NCBI GenBank assembly: GCA_036871055.1
Contig: CP141893.1
Coordinates: 3,286,001-3,350,000, forward strand
Length of the DNA stretch: 64,000 bases
From: Bisbaumannia sp015645095
Lineage (GTDB): Bacteria; Pseudomonadota; Gammaproteobacteria; Pseudomonadales; Halomonadaceae
Direction: 5' to 3'
Shown: positions 51,457 through 60,133 of the stretch, piece after piece
How positions within the stretch are numbered: the stretch's first letter is position 1
Layout of the letters: the number at the start of each line of letters is the position of its first letter
Made by a program: the position numbers and the translations under genes
Notes under the pieces: generated by a model
Database searches by the model: none
Seen by the model: the letters and a program-made list of their open reading frames with translations, nothing else
What the model was told of the DNA's origin: nothing

Positions 51457-52326
51457 ATGAAGCTGATCCTCAGCCGCAAGGGCTTCGACTCCTCCGCCGG
51501 GGGCGTGCCCAATCCCCTCTTCCCCGATGGCCGGCTGCTCGCCCTGCCCATTCCGGATGGCCGGTCGCGCATTCGCTACCGGGATATCGCCTATGACGGG
51601 GGCTCCCTCGTCGACCTGGTCGCGCCCCTCACCCGGGGCAAAATCACTCAAGACGATGGCGCCCATCTCGATCCCGACCTGATCGACAAAATGCTGCCCC
51701 GCCGCCCGGGCTGGCGACCGATCTTCGGGCAGGCCGGCCCGGCCCAGGGTCATCTGCGCAACCAGGGCGTCGGGCCGGGGGATCTGTTCCTGTTCTTCGG
51801 GCTCTTCAGGCGCGTCGAGCGCCATGCCGGCACCTGGCGCTGGGCACCCGACGCCCGCCCCCGCCATATCATCTGGGGCTGGTTGCAGGTCGACTCGATC
51901 CTGCCGGTCGACGAAGCACGCTCTCCGGAGTACGCCTGGGCCCATTATCACCCCCACTTCCAGCGGCAAGGCGAGCCCAACAATGTGCTCTACCTGGCCC
52001 GCCAGCGCCTCGCCCTACCAGGGCTCGACGCAGAGCTCCCCGGCGCCGGGATCTTTCCGCGCTTCGCACCGGAGCGGCAGTTGAGCGCCCCGGAGGCGGA
52101 CAAGGTATCCCAATGGCGACTGCCCGCCTGGTGCTATCCGCAAGGCAACCGCACGCCGCTGAGCTACCACGCCAACCGACAGCGCTGGCGAAAACACGCC
52201 GACCATGTCGAGCTGAAGGCGGCGGCCCGCGGTCAGGAATTCGTGCTCGATGGAAACGAGTACCCGCAGGCCTGGCCCTGGGTACGCGAGCTGATCCGGG
52301 CCAAAGCGACGACAAACCATTCCTAG
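51457..52326 (+). CDS. Nucleotide-modification-associated domain 3 (Nmad3) protein
   Basis: A 289-residue protein beginning LILSRKGFDSSAGGVPNPLF and LALPIPDGRSRIRYRDI, which I recognise as the start of the Nmad3 family: proteins predicted by comparative genomics to act in base or nucleotide modification, often in phages and defence-type loci. No catalytic residue can be stated with confidence. GGAGAG before the ATG. Directly after a nucleotidyltransferase-like gene; the pair is not flanked by recognisable defence genes. Confidence 0.7.
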   Translation: MKLILSRKGFDSSAGGVPNPLFPDGRLLALPIPDGRSRIRYRDIAYDGGSLVDLVAPLTRGKITQDDGAHLDPDLIDKMLPRRPGWRPIFGQAGPAQGHLRNQGVGPGDLFLFFGLFRRVERHAGTWRWAPDARPRHIIWGWLQVDSILPVDEARSPEYAWAHYHPHFQRQGEPNNVLYLARQRLALPGLDAELPGAGIFPRFAPERQLSAPEADKVSQWRLPAWCYPQGNRTPLSYHANRQRWRKHADHVELKAAARGQEFVLDGNEYPQAWPWVRELIRAKATTNHS

Positions 52327-52357
52327 CCATGCACTCGCGAGCTGGGCATGGGACGGC

Positions 52358-53329
52358 TCACTCCCGATCCGGGATCAGGCGCCGCCCCAGGCTGACCACC
52401 TCGTCCTGGACATAGCCCAGGGCCCGGTAGAAGGCCAATACCTCGGCGTTGCCGGCACGCACCTGGAGGTTCAGCTTGGCGCAGCCCCGCGCCGCCAGGC
52501 GGGCCTCGACCTCCGCCATCAGCCGCCGGCCATGGCCGGCACCACGATGTTCGGGCGCCACCGCCAGGTAGTAGACCCAGCCCCGGTGGCCGTCGTAGCC
52601 CGCCATGACGCTGGCCATCACCGCCCCATCGCACTCGCCCACCAGGAACAGTTCCGGCTGTTCCGCCAGCTTGCGAGCGATATCCCGGCGCGGATCGTTC
52701 CAGGGCCGGATCAGGCCACAGGCTTCCCAGAGGCGGATCACCGCCGCCTCGTCCTCGGGACGATAGCCGCGAATCGTCATGCGCCTGCCTCCTGCCCCCG
52801 AGGGGCTTGCCGTCCCGCACCAGGCCGCCGCCGTCAGACGATAGAGCCGTACTTCTCGATCATGAAAAGAGGTCGCTACGCAGTCCCGGAAACCGGCCTT
52901 CTCGACGACCCGCCGCGAGGCCCCGTGCGCCGGCTCGACAATGGCCACCAACGAGGCCAGTCGATGCGCGGTAAAACCCAGCGCCACCGCCTGCCGCGCC
53001 GCCTCCGTGGCCAGGCCGTGCCCCCAGAAACGGGTCGCCAGGCGGTAGCCGAGCTGCACCTCCCGACGGCCATCGATGGTGTCATGGCTCAGGCCACAGA
53101 AGCCCGCCAGTTCCCCGCTGGCCTTGTCGACCAGCGCCCAGGGGCCCAGGCCGTGCTCGGCATAGGAGGCCCGGCACCAGGCGATAAAACGCCGCGTCTG
53201 CGCCTCGTCATGGACGCCCCCCAGCGAATAGCGCATCACCTCGGGGTCGGCGAGGATCGCCGCCAGGGCCGGTACATCGCCGTTATCGAGCTCGCGCAGC
53301 CGTAGCCGCGGTGTCTGTGCTATCTCCAT
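52358..53329 (-). CDS. Tandem GNAT acetyltransferase (two domains, in-frame fusion)
   Basis: A 323-residue open frame with two GNAT domains. Residues 1-165 are a RimJ/RimL-like domain (LRLRELDNGDVPALAAILAD, GYRLATRFWGHGLATEAARQ); residues 184-323 a RimI/YpeA-like domain (YYLAVAPEHRGAGHGRRLMA, LNLQVRAGNAEVLAFYRALG). The second domain has its own ATG at 52780 with AGGAGG 7 bases before, so it may be made separately as a 140-residue protein. There is no stop between domains. Either a true fusion or two overlapping genes merged by loss of a stop. AGGAGAG precedes the first start. Confidence 0.75.
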   Translation of the reverse strand: MEIAQTPRLRLRELDNGDVPALAAILADPEVMRYSLGGVHDEAQTRRFIAWCRASYAEHGLGPWALVDKASGELAGFCGLSHDTIDGRREVQLGYRLATRFWGHGLATEAARQAVALGFTAHRLASLVAIVEPAHGASRRVVEKAGFRDCVATSFHDREVRLYRLTAAAWCGTASPSGAGGRRMTIRGYRPEDEAAVIRLWEACGLIRPWNDPRRDIARKLAEQPELFLVGECDGAVMASVMAGYDGHRGWVYYLAVAPEHRGAGHGRRLMAEVEARLAARGCAKLNLQVRAGNAEVLAFYRALGYVQDEVVSLGRRLIPDRE

Positions 53330-53368
53330 CACGCTCTCCTTGCGTCGGTGGGGGAATCCCCGACCCGG

Positions 53369-53857
53369 TTACTCCGCTTCCAGGCCGTCGAGCAGCTTGC
53401 CGAGCAACCGGCTCAGGGTCTCCTGCTCCTCGCGGCTCAGGGCAGCGAGCAGATGCGCCTCGTTCTCCACATGCCGGGGAATCAGCCGATTCATCAGCGC
53501 GAGCCCCTCCTCCGTCAGCGAGACCAGTACGCCGCGCCGGTCCTCGGGGTTGGGCGAGCGCCGAATCCAGCCCGCCCGCTCCAGGCGGTCCAGGCGATTG
53601 GTCATGCCCCCCGAGGAGATCATCAGCGCCTCGAACAGCTGGGTGGGCGTCAGCGCATAGGGAGCCCCGGCGCGGCGCAGCGAGGCCAGCACATCGAACT
53701 CCCCCGCCTGCAGGTCATGCGCCTTGAAGAAGGCGTTCAGCCGCCCCTGGGTGATCAACTGGCTGGTCTTCAGATAGCCCACCACCTCCATGGGCAAGAG
53801 GTCCAGCTCGGGCAGCTCCCGCTGCCACTGGCTCACCGCCTGTTTCACTCGGTTCAT
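53369..53857 (-). CDS. MarR family transcriptional regulator
   Basis: A 162-residue winged-helix regulator: FDVLASLRRAGAPYALTPTQ, LMISSGGMTNRLDRLERAGW and IRRSPNPEDRRGVLVSLTEE cover the DNA-binding domain and wing (about 50-120). Divergent from an EamA exporter at 53961 with a 12-bp palindrome in between. Classic repressor-exporter pair. Confidence 0.9.
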   Translation of the reverse strand: MNRVKQAVSQWQRELPELDLLPMEVVGYLKTSQLITQGRLNAFFKAHDLQAGEFDVLASLRRAGAPYALTPTQLFEALMISSGGMTNRLDRLERAGWIRRSPNPEDRRGVLVSLTEEGLALMNRLIPRHVENEAHLLAALSREEQETLSRLLGKLLDGLEAE

Positions 53858-53920
53858 CGATCGGCCTCGCCACCATTGCCAACTATTAATCTCTACACTA
53901 AGATACTTTTAACAAAGTCA

Positions 53921-53932
53921 CTCGATATCGAG
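53921..53932. promoter_or_regulatory. Palindrome, probable MarR operator
   Basis: CTCGATATCGAG, a perfect 12-bp palindrome, with GATA following, in the intergenic region between the divergent MarR and EamA genes. Similar palindromes (TATCTCGATATCGAGATA) are typical of MarR proteins. Confidence 0.7.
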
Positions 53933-53960
53933 ATACTTTATCATGAGCTATAGGAGCCGA

Positions 53961-54923
53961 ATGATGACCAAGGTTACCGCCCCGCGCAAGGGATCCCCCC
54001 GCCCCGGCCTCCGGGCGCTCGGCTGCCTGCTGCTGGTGGGCAGCTTCCTCGCCCTGTCGCTGACGGTCGCCAAGCTGGCCGACGATGCCGGCGCCCCGCG
54101 GGTCAGCTTCCTGATGGTCGCCATGGCCGGCGCCGGCCTGGTGCTGATGGGCCTCGCCGCGCTACGCCAGCGGCCCCTGGCCTTCAACCGCCGCACCCTG
54201 GAGTATGCCCTGGTGGCCGGCGCCCTGCTGGCCCTGCCCAATGCCTTGGCCTTCGTGGCCATCCGCCATGTGGGCGCGGGCTTTATCTCGCTGAGCTTCG
54301 CCTTCCCGATCCTGATCACCTGGGTGCTGGCCGTCGGCCTGAAGCTCGAGCGCCTGCGGCCGCTGCGCCTCACGGGAGTGATCCTGGGGCTCGGCGGCGG
54401 CCTGGTGCTGGCCGCCGCCAAGTTCGGTGGAATGCAGGCCGCCCCGGGCTGGGCCCTGCTGGTGATGGCCATGCCACTGGTGATCGCCCTCGGCAATATC
54501 TACCGCACCCTGCGCTGGCCCGAGGGCGGCTCGCCGCTCTTCCTGGCGGCGCTGATGCTGCTCGGCGGCGCCGTCACCCTGCTGCCCCTGTCGCTGGCCC
54601 TCGAGCCCGGCCAGCTGCCAGAGCTGTTCAGCCGCGAGGCCGTGCTGCGGCTGCTGGCGGTGGAGATCACGGTCTTCACGGTGCTCTACCTCTTCTATTT
54701 CGTGCTCCAGAAGCTCGCCGGCCCCGTCTACCTGAGCCAGATCGGTGCGGTGGCGGCGGTAGTGGGCACCCTGATCGCGGTGCTGGCACTCGGCGAGGCC
54801 CCGCCCCCCAACCTGGGCCTGGCCGCCCTGCTGGTGATCGCCGGCAGCCTGCTGTTCCAGCGGGGCGGCCGGGCCGCGACTCACGACGTGCGGTCGACAA
54901 ACGCTCATCCAGCGTCTACCTAG
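53961..54923 (+). CDS. EamA/DMT family transporter
   Basis: A 320-residue, 10-helix exporter. First EamA repeat about 20-145 (including LAFVAIRHVGAGFISLSFAF), second about 160-290 (VYLSQIGAVAAVVGTLIAVL). The start is taken at the ATG at 53961 after AGGAG; the next codon is also ATG, so initiation may differ by one residue. Substrate unknown. Divergent from the MarR gene. Confidence 0.87.
   Translation: MMTKVTAPRKGSPRPGLRALGCLLLVGSFLALSLTVAKLADDAGAPRVSFLMVAMAGAGLVLMGLAALRQRPLAFNRRTLEYALVAGALLALPNALAFVAIRHVGAGFISLSFAFPILITWVLAVGLKLERLRPLRLTGVILGLGGGLVLAAAKFGGMQAAPGWALLVMAMPLVIALGNIYRTLRWPEGGSPLFLAALMLLGGAVTLLPLSLALEPGQLPELFSREAVLRLLAVEITVFTVLYLFYFVLQKLAGPVYLSQIGAVAAVVGTLIAVLALGEAPPPNLGLAALLVIAGSLLFQRGGRAATHDVRSTNAHPAST
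54892..54916 (+). promoter_or_regulatory. Weak ECF42-like promoter before VOC-DUF899 pair 2
   Basis: GGTCGA (54892-54897) and CGTC (54913-54916), spacer 15. One mismatch in the -35 and shorter spacing than in the two good sites. May be a decayed or differently tuned promoter, or chance. Confidence 0.25.
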
Positions 54924-54956
54924 AAGAGAACCCCATACACCGGCCTGGGAGGCCCC

Positions 54957-55370
54957 ATGGCCCATCACATCACCCCGCACCTGATGTTCGAGGGCGACGC
55001 CGAGGCGGCCATGCGCTGCTATGTGGCGCTCTTCGAGGATGCCGAGATCACTCGCCTGGAGCGCTACGGCCCCGGCGAGGCCGGGGCGGAGGGCAGCGTC
55101 CGATACGCCGAATTCACCCTGGCCGGGCGCCGCTACCAGTGCATCGATAGCCCGGTGGCCCACGCCTTCACCTTTACGCCCTCGCTCTCGCTATGCGTCG
55201 AGTGCGAGAGCCCGGCGGAGTTCGAGCGGCTCCACGCCGCCCTCGCCGAGGGCGGCGAGACGCTGATGCCCCCCGACGACTACGGCTTCGGCGCCCGCTT
55301 CGCCTGGCTCAACGACCGTTTCGGCGTCTCCTGGCAGCTCAACCTGGCCCATGAGGAGGAGACCCCATGA
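54957..55370 (+). CDS. VOC family protein (PhnB-like), pair 2
   Basis: A 137-residue PhnB-like VOC protein (HHITPHLMFEGDAEAAMRCY, SYLLFEDAEIT-like strand, then RYAEFTLAGRRYQCIDSP). Its stop overlaps the start of the DUF899 gene by 4 bp. Paralogue of pair 1 at 47243. A possible promoter of the ECF42 kind is weaker here: GGTCGA at 54892-54897 and CGTC at 54913-54916, spacer 15 instead of 17. Confidence 0.85.
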   Translation: MAHHITPHLMFEGDAEAAMRCYVALFEDAEITRLERYGPGEAGAEGSVRYAEFTLAGRRYQCIDSPVAHAFTFTPSLSLCVECESPAEFERLHAALAEGGETLMPPDDYGFGARFAWLNDRFGVSWQLNLAHEEETP

Positions 55371-56068
55371 CTTCCCCCCTGCCCCCCAGCGTCTCCATGG
55401 CGGAGTGGCAAATCGCCCTCGACGCCCAGATCGCCAAGGAGAAGGCCCATACCCGGGAGCGCGATCGGCTCAATGCCGCCCGCCGTCGCCTGCCGATGGT
55501 CGAGGTACGCGGCGACTACGTCTTCGAGGGCCCCGATGGCTCCCTGACCCTGCTCGACCTCTTCGAAGGACGCCGTCAGCTGATCGTCTACCACTTCATG
55601 TTCGGCCCCGACTGGGAGGCGGGCTGCGATGGCTGCTCCTGGGTGGTGGATGCCATGACCCACCCCGCCCACCTGCACGCCCGGGACACCAGCCTGGTAC
55701 TGGTCTCCCGGGCGCCCCTGGAGAAGCTCGAGCGCTACCGGGCCCGCATGGGATGGCAGCACCCGCCCTGGGTCTCCTCCCTGGGCAGCGACTTCAACGT
55801 CGATATGGGCGTGACCAGCGAGGAGTGCTGCGCCCCGGACACCGATCGCGGCGAGCGCCACGGGGTCAGCGTCTTCCTGCGCGACGGCCAGCGGGTCTTT
55901 CGCAGCTATTTCACCGGCAAGCGCGGCGTCGAGTACCTGGGCAGCCTGTGGAGCTACCTGGACCTGACGCCCTACGGCCGCCAGGAGAGCTGGGAGGACT
56001 CCCCGGAGGGCTGGCCCCAGACGCCGCCCTACGTCTGGAACCGCCGTCACGACGAGTACGAGACGTGA
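55367..56068 (+). CDS. DUF899 thioredoxin-like protein, pair 2
   Basis: A 233-residue DUF899 protein, paralogue of 47668-48393. The redox pair is CDGC in DWEAGCDGCSWVVDAM, against CPGC in pair 1. Family hallmarks YVFEGPDGSLTLLDLFEGRR, YHFMFGPDW, and the ending YGRQESWEDSPEGWPQTPPY are all present. ATGA overlap with the VOC gene and GAGGAG site. The function is unknown. Confidence 0.85.
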   Translation: MTSPLPPSVSMAEWQIALDAQIAKEKAHTRERDRLNAARRRLPMVEVRGDYVFEGPDGSLTLLDLFEGRRQLIVYHFMFGPDWEAGCDGCSWVVDAMTHPAHLHARDTSLVLVSRAPLEKLERYRARMGWQHPPWVSSLGSDFNVDMGVTSEECCAPDTDRGERHGVSVFLRDGQRVFRSYFTGKRGVEYLGSLWSYLDLTPYGRQESWEDSPEGWPQTPPYVWNRRHDEYET

Positions 56069-56164
56069 GCGAGTCTCCCGGACAGGTCGACCTGGTCTAC
56101 CCTGAACGGCACCCTGGCCGGATTTCCCCGGTCATGAGTTGCCACGAACGGGGGGTAGCTACCC

Positions 56165-56596
56165 ATGCAACCGCATCTCACCCTGATCACCTTGGGCGTC
56201 GACGACCTGGAGCGGGCGTTGCACTTCTATCGCGATGGCCTCGGGCTGGCGACGCCCGGCATCGTCGGCGAGGAGTTCGAGGAGGGGGACGGCGCCGTGG
56301 CCTTCTTCGAATTGCAGGGCGGGCTGAAGTTGGGCCTCTGGCCGCGGCGCTGCCTCGCCAATGACGCCAACCTGTCGGTGGGGCCGCCGAGCGCCACCGA
56401 GTTCAGCCTCGCCCATAACGTCGCCTCCCGGGAGGAGGTCGATGCGGTGATGGCCCAGGCGGAACGTGCCGGCGCCACGATCGCCAAGGTCGCCCACGAG
56501 ACCTTCTGGGGCGGCTATGCCGGCTACTTCCAGGACCCCGACGGCCACCTCTGGGAAGTGGCCTGGAACCCGGCCTGGGAGCTCGAGGAATGGTGA
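56165..56596 (+). CDS. VOC family (glyoxalase/bleomycin resistance-like) protein
   Basis: A 143-residue VOC protein of the glyoxalase/dioxygenase type: LITLGVDDLERALHFYRDGL, VAFFELQGGLKLGLWPRR, GYAGYFQDPDGHLWEVAWNP. His and Glu residues in strand positions could bind metal. It lies 96 bp after DUF899 pair 2 and overlaps the start of the formate/nitrite transporter by 7 bp, so the two are coupled. Confidence 0.85.
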   Translation: MQPHLTLITLGVDDLERALHFYRDGLGLATPGIVGEEFEEGDGAVAFFELQGGLKLGLWPRRCLANDANLSVGPPSATEFSLAHNVASREEVDAVMAQAERAGATIAKVAHETFWGGYAGYFQDPDGHLWEVAWNPAWELEEW

Positions 56597-57447
56597 CGAA
56601 ACCGCGACCCTCAACGCCAGTCCGGGACCCAGGCTCCCTGTTCGGTGACGCCTATCAGCCGCAACAGATCGCACAACGCGTGGCGAACATGGGAGTGGCC
56701 AAGGCTCGGGCCGATGGCCCGACCCTGCTGGTACTGGCCATCCTCGCCGGCGCCTTCATTTCCCTGGGGGCCCTGCTGTTCACCGTTATCATCACCGACT
56801 CGAGTCTCGGCTTCGGCGTGACCCGACTGCTCGGTGGCCTGGGGTTCTGCCTGGGCCTGATCCTGGTGGTGGTCGGCGGCGCCGAGCTGTTCACCGGCAA
56901 CAACCTCCTGGCCATGGCCTGGGCGAGTCGCCTGGTCACCACCCGCGAAGTGCTACGCAACTGGGGGCTGGTCTACCTTGGCAACATCATCGGCTGCCTC
57001 GGCACGGTCCTGCTGGTCATGCTGGCCAATGTCGGCAACCTGGGGGATGGCAGCGTGGGCATCACGGCGCTACGGATCGCCCAGGCCAAGGCCGAGCTCG
57101 CACCGCTCGAGGCCTTCGCTCGGGGCATCCTGTGCAACGTCTTGGTCTGCCTGGCGATCTGGCTGGCCATGGGAGGGCACAGCGTCACCGACCGAATCCT
57201 GGCCATCGTCCTGCCGATCAGCGCCTTCGTCACGCTTGGCTTCGAGCATTCGATCGCCAACTGGTTCTTCCTGCCACTGGGCCTCGCCCTGGGTGGGCCG
57301 GAAGGCCCGACGCTTGGCGCCGCCCTGCACAACCTGGCGGTGGTCAGCGCCGGCAATGTCGTCGGCGGCACCCTGCTGGTCGCCGGTGTCTACTGGCTCG
57401 CCTACCTGCGCCCCCCGAACCGTCCGACAGGAGATGACCCGACATGA
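56590..57447 (+). CDS. Formate/nitrite transporter (FocA/NirC family)
   Basis: A 285-residue channel with six membrane helices in three repeats. Signatures: GGAELFTGNNLLAMAWASR (about 97-115), NWGLVYLGNIIGCLGTVLLV, ARGILCNVLVCLAIWLAMGG and FEHSIANWFFLPLGLALG. FocA/NirC proteins transport formate or nitrite; which one cannot be told here, no formate or nitrite enzyme is adjacent. It overlaps the VOC gene before and is followed by a GrpB gene. Confidence 0.9.
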   Translation: MVTKPRPSTPVRDPGSLFGDAYQPQQIAQRVANMGVAKARADGPTLLVLAILAGAFISLGALLFTVIITDSSLGFGVTRLLGGLGFCLGLILVVVGGAELFTGNNLLAMAWASRLVTTREVLRNWGLVYLGNIIGCLGTVLLVMLANVGNLGDGSVGITALRIAQAKAELAPLEAFARGILCNVLVCLAIWLAMGGHSVTDRILAIVLPISAFVTLGFEHSIANWFFLPLGLALGGPEGPTLGAALHNLAVVSAGNVVGGTLLVAGVYWLAYLRPPNRPTGDDPT

Positions 57448-57479
57448 GCGCCGGACGCTCCCTCACCCAAGGAGTCCCG

Positions 57480-58016
57480 ATGACCGAAGCCGAGTCCCTC
57501 GAGCGGGCCATCCACGAGCGGGTGATGCTGGAACCCTACGACCCGGCCTGGCCGAGCCGCTTCGCCACCGAGCGAAGGCGCCTGCTAGACCAGTTTGCCG
57601 ACGCCCTATGCGGGGTGGAGCATATCGGCAGCACCGCGGTGCCGGGCCTGCCGGCCAAGCCGATCATCGACGTCATGGCCGGGGTCGAGTCCCTGGCGGT
57701 GGCCGATGCGCTGATGGCGCCGCTGCTCGCGGCCGGCTACGTCACCTCTGCCGAGTTCAACGCCGCCCTCACCGACCGCCGCTGGCTGATGCGCCATGCC
57801 GCGGGGCGACGCACCCACCACCTGCATCTGGTGGTTCACGACGGGCGCCTGTGGCGGGAGCGCCTGGCCTTCCGCGACGCCCTGCGCGGCGACCCGGCCC
57901 TGGCCGAGCGCTACGCCCTGCTCAAGGCCGAGCTGGCCGCCCGCCACCCCGACGACCGGGAGGCCTATACCCGGGCCAAGGGCGAGTTCGTGCAGGCGGT
58001 GCTGGCGCGAACCTGA
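57480..58016 (+). CDS. GrpB family protein (nucleotidyltransferase-like)
   Basis: A 178-residue protein of the UPF0157/GrpB family: VMLEPYDPAWPSRFATERRR, EHIGSTAVPGLPAKPIIDVM (about 43-62) and the YTRAKGEFVQAVLAR end. The GSTAVPGLPAKPIID part is the nucleotidyltransferase-like signature. The role is unknown; homologues are fused to CoaE kinases in actinobacteria. Start chosen at 57480 with AAGGAG; an ATG at 57444 overlaps the transporter's stop. Confidence 0.85.
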   Translation: MTEAESLERAIHERVMLEPYDPAWPSRFATERRRLLDQFADALCGVEHIGSTAVPGLPAKPIIDVMAGVESLAVADALMAPLLAAGYVTSAEFNAALTDRRWLMRHAAGRRTHHLHLVVHDGRLWRERLAFRDALRGDPALAERYALLKAELAARHPDDREAYTRAKGEFVQAVLART

Positions 58017-58041
58017 GCCGGCCCCACCCAAGGGAGTGGCG

Positions 58042-59574
58042 CTATCGATCGGCGGCCATCGCCGCCCCCTCCTCGACCCGCGCCAGCCATTCCCGCGCCA
58101 GCCACTCCCCGGCCCGGACGATCTCCTCATCGCGGGCCCCGGCATAGCCCAGCACCAGCCCCGGACGGCCCGGCTGGCGCAGGTAATAGCCCGATAGCGG
58201 CGACAGGCTGATGCCCTGCTCGGTCGCCCGGACCACCAGCGCTCGTTCGATGTCCCGGTCGTCGAGCCAGGCCACCAGGTGCATGCCGGCTTGCCCCTCC
58301 GACAGGACGAGGCCCCGGGCCACCGCCGGCGCCAGGGCCCGGCGCAACAGCGCCTGGCGCGCCCGGTAGCAGTCACGCATGCGCCGCACATGCCGCGAGA
58401 AGTGCCCCGCGGTAATGAACTCGGCCAGCGCCGCCTGCACCGCGTACTGCCCCTCCCGATGCAGGCGGGCATTGGCGCGCCGGAAGGGCGCCACCAGCGC
58501 CTCGGGGAGCACCAGGTAACCGAGCCGCAGCCCCGGGTAGAGCACCTTGCTGAGGGTGCCGACATAGATCACCCGGGCCGCCTCGGTGAGGCCCTGGAGG
58601 GCGGCGATGGGGCGCTGGCCATAGCGGAACTCGCTGTCGTAGTCGTCCTCGACGATCCAGGCGCCGTGGGCCTCGGCCGCCTCGAGCAGCGCCAGGCGTC
58701 GGGGCAGGCTCATGGTCACGCCGCTGGGGTACTGGTGAGAGGGCGTCACATAGATCAGCCGGGGCGCGGCCTGCCCGGGCGGCACTCGCGCGAGGTCCAG
58801 CCCCTCGCCATCCACCGGCACCGGTACCGACGCCAGGCCGGCGGCGGCGAAGCAGGCCTGGGCCCCGCCATAGCCCGGCTCCTCCAGCCAGACGGTATCG
58901 CCCGGGTCGCTCAGCATCCGCGCGATCAGCTCGAAGCCCTGCTGGGCCCCCTGCACCACCAGCACCTGCTCCGGGCGACAGCGCACCGAGCGCGACAGCC
59001 GCAGGTAGTCGCACAGTGCCTCGCGCAGCGCCGGCACCCCACCCTGGGTGCGGTAAGCCAGCCACGCCTCGGGGGCATCCCGCTGGTGGTGCTTGAGCAG
59101 CCGCTGCCAGAGCTCGCGGGGAAAGCGATCGAGGGCCGGCACCCCCGGGGTGAAGGCGCCATGCGACGCCTCCGACGGGCCACAGAAGCTCAGCACCCGC
59201 TCGCCACGCCGCGACAACGCCGCCTCCGGCGCCTCGACCGGGGGCGTTCCGGATGGCTCGAATGGTGCCTCGCCAGTGCCGAACGGCAGGTCGGCGACGA
59301 AGGTGCCGGCGCCGGGGCGAGTCTCGAGGAAGCCCTCGGCGACCAGCTGCTCGATGGCCTCCAGCAGGGTGTTGCGCCCCACCCCCAGGTCACGGGCCAG
59401 GCGCCGCGACGACGGCAACCGACTGCCGCTGGCCAGGCGCCCCGACTGAACCCAGCCCCGCAGCGCCTGGTAGAGGCGGCGGTTCAGCGGCTGGGGCTGG
59501 AGAGAGGGCCGGGTCAGCTCGAGGCCCAGGGCCTCGCCGACCCAGTCGGCGGATCGACCGGCAAGTGGTTCCAT
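58042..59574 (-). CDS. MocR/PdxR family regulator (GntR HTH plus aminotransferase fold)
   Basis: A 510-residue protein. Residues 25-95 are a GntR winged helix (LYQALRGWVQSGRLASGSRL, PSSRRLARDLGVGRNTLLEA); residues about 140-500 are a type I aminotransferase fold with VYVGTLSKVLYPGLRLGYLV containing the PLP-binding lysine. PdxR/MocR proteins sense PLP or other amines. The divergent gene is a GNAT at 59660 (86 bp between), the first of three genes that may be the target. CTGGCTCTTACTGG in the intergenic could be a binding repeat. Confidence 0.9.
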   Translation of the reverse strand: MEPLAGRSADWVGEALGLELTRPSLQPQPLNRRLYQALRGWVQSGRLASGSRLPSSRRLARDLGVGRNTLLEAIEQLVAEGFLETRPGAGTFVADLPFGTGEAPFEPSGTPPVEAPEAALSRRGERVLSFCGPSEASHGAFTPGVPALDRFPRELWQRLLKHHQRDAPEAWLAYRTQGGVPALREALCDYLRLSRSVRCRPEQVLVVQGAQQGFELIARMLSDPGDTVWLEEPGYGGAQACFAAAGLASVPVPVDGEGLDLARVPPGQAAPRLIYVTPSHQYPSGVTMSLPRRLALLEAAEAHGAWIVEDDYDSEFRYGQRPIAALQGLTEAARVIYVGTLSKVLYPGLRLGYLVLPEALVAPFRRANARLHREGQYAVQAALAEFITAGHFSRHVRRMRDCYRARQALLRRALAPAVARGLVLSEGQAGMHLVAWLDDRDIERALVVRATEQGISLSPLSGYYLRQPGRPGLVLGYAGARDEEIVRAGEWLAREWLARVEEGAAMAADR

Positions 59575-59659
59575 GATTCTCCTGATAACTGGCTCTTACT
59601 GGGGAACCACTATGTCGCCAGACTCGAGTGGTGTCACTCCCCATGAAAAGGAGCTCCCC

Positions 59660-60133
59660 ATGATCATCCGTTCTGCCCGGCTCGCCGATGTCGCGGCCCT
59701 CGGCGCCCTGCTCGATGCCTATCGGGTCTTCTACGGCCAGCCCAGCGATCCGGACGCCGCCCGCCGCTTCGTCGCCAAGCGCCTGGGGCTGGGCGATGCC
59801 CACCTGCTGGTGTCCTGCGATGACGAGGGCGTGCCACAGGGTTTCGTGCAACTGTATCCGCTGTTCAGCACGGTGCGCCTGGCCCCGCTCTGGCGGCTCA
59901 ACGACCTCTTCGTGGCCCCTCAGGCCCGCCGACAGGGCATCGGTCGCGCCCTGCTGCGGGCCGCCCGCGATCTGGCCCTCGCCCATGGCGTCCACCAGCT
60001 GACCCTGGCCACCCAGACCGATAACCACGCCGCCCAGGCGCTCTACGACGCCCTCGGCTGGCAACGCGACCGGGCCTTCCACCACTATGCCCTGCGCCTC
60101 GACGGAGAAAACCCCCATGTACCGTCCCCGTGA
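59660..60133 (+). CDS. GNAT family acetyltransferase
   Basis: A 157-residue GNAT with acetyl-CoA-binding motif A LNDLFVAPQARRQGIGRALL (about 83-102), and DNHAAQALYDALGWQRD. Similar to proteins encoded next to MocR regulators. AAAAGGAG is upstream of the ATG. It is followed by a PaiB-like gene with a 17-bp overlap. Confidence 0.88.
   Translation: MIIRSARLADVAALGALLDAYRVFYGQPSDPDAARRFVAKRLGLGDAHLLVSCDDEGVPQGFVQLYPLFSTVRLAPLWRLNDLFVAPQARRQGIGRALLRAARDLALAHGVHQLTLATQTDNHAAQALYDALGWQRDRAFHHYALRLDGENPHVPSP

Noticed and set aside
56080..56165. A GGTCGA segment as an ECF42 promoter for the third VOC gene
   Set aside because: No CGA/CGT element at 15-18 bp distance.
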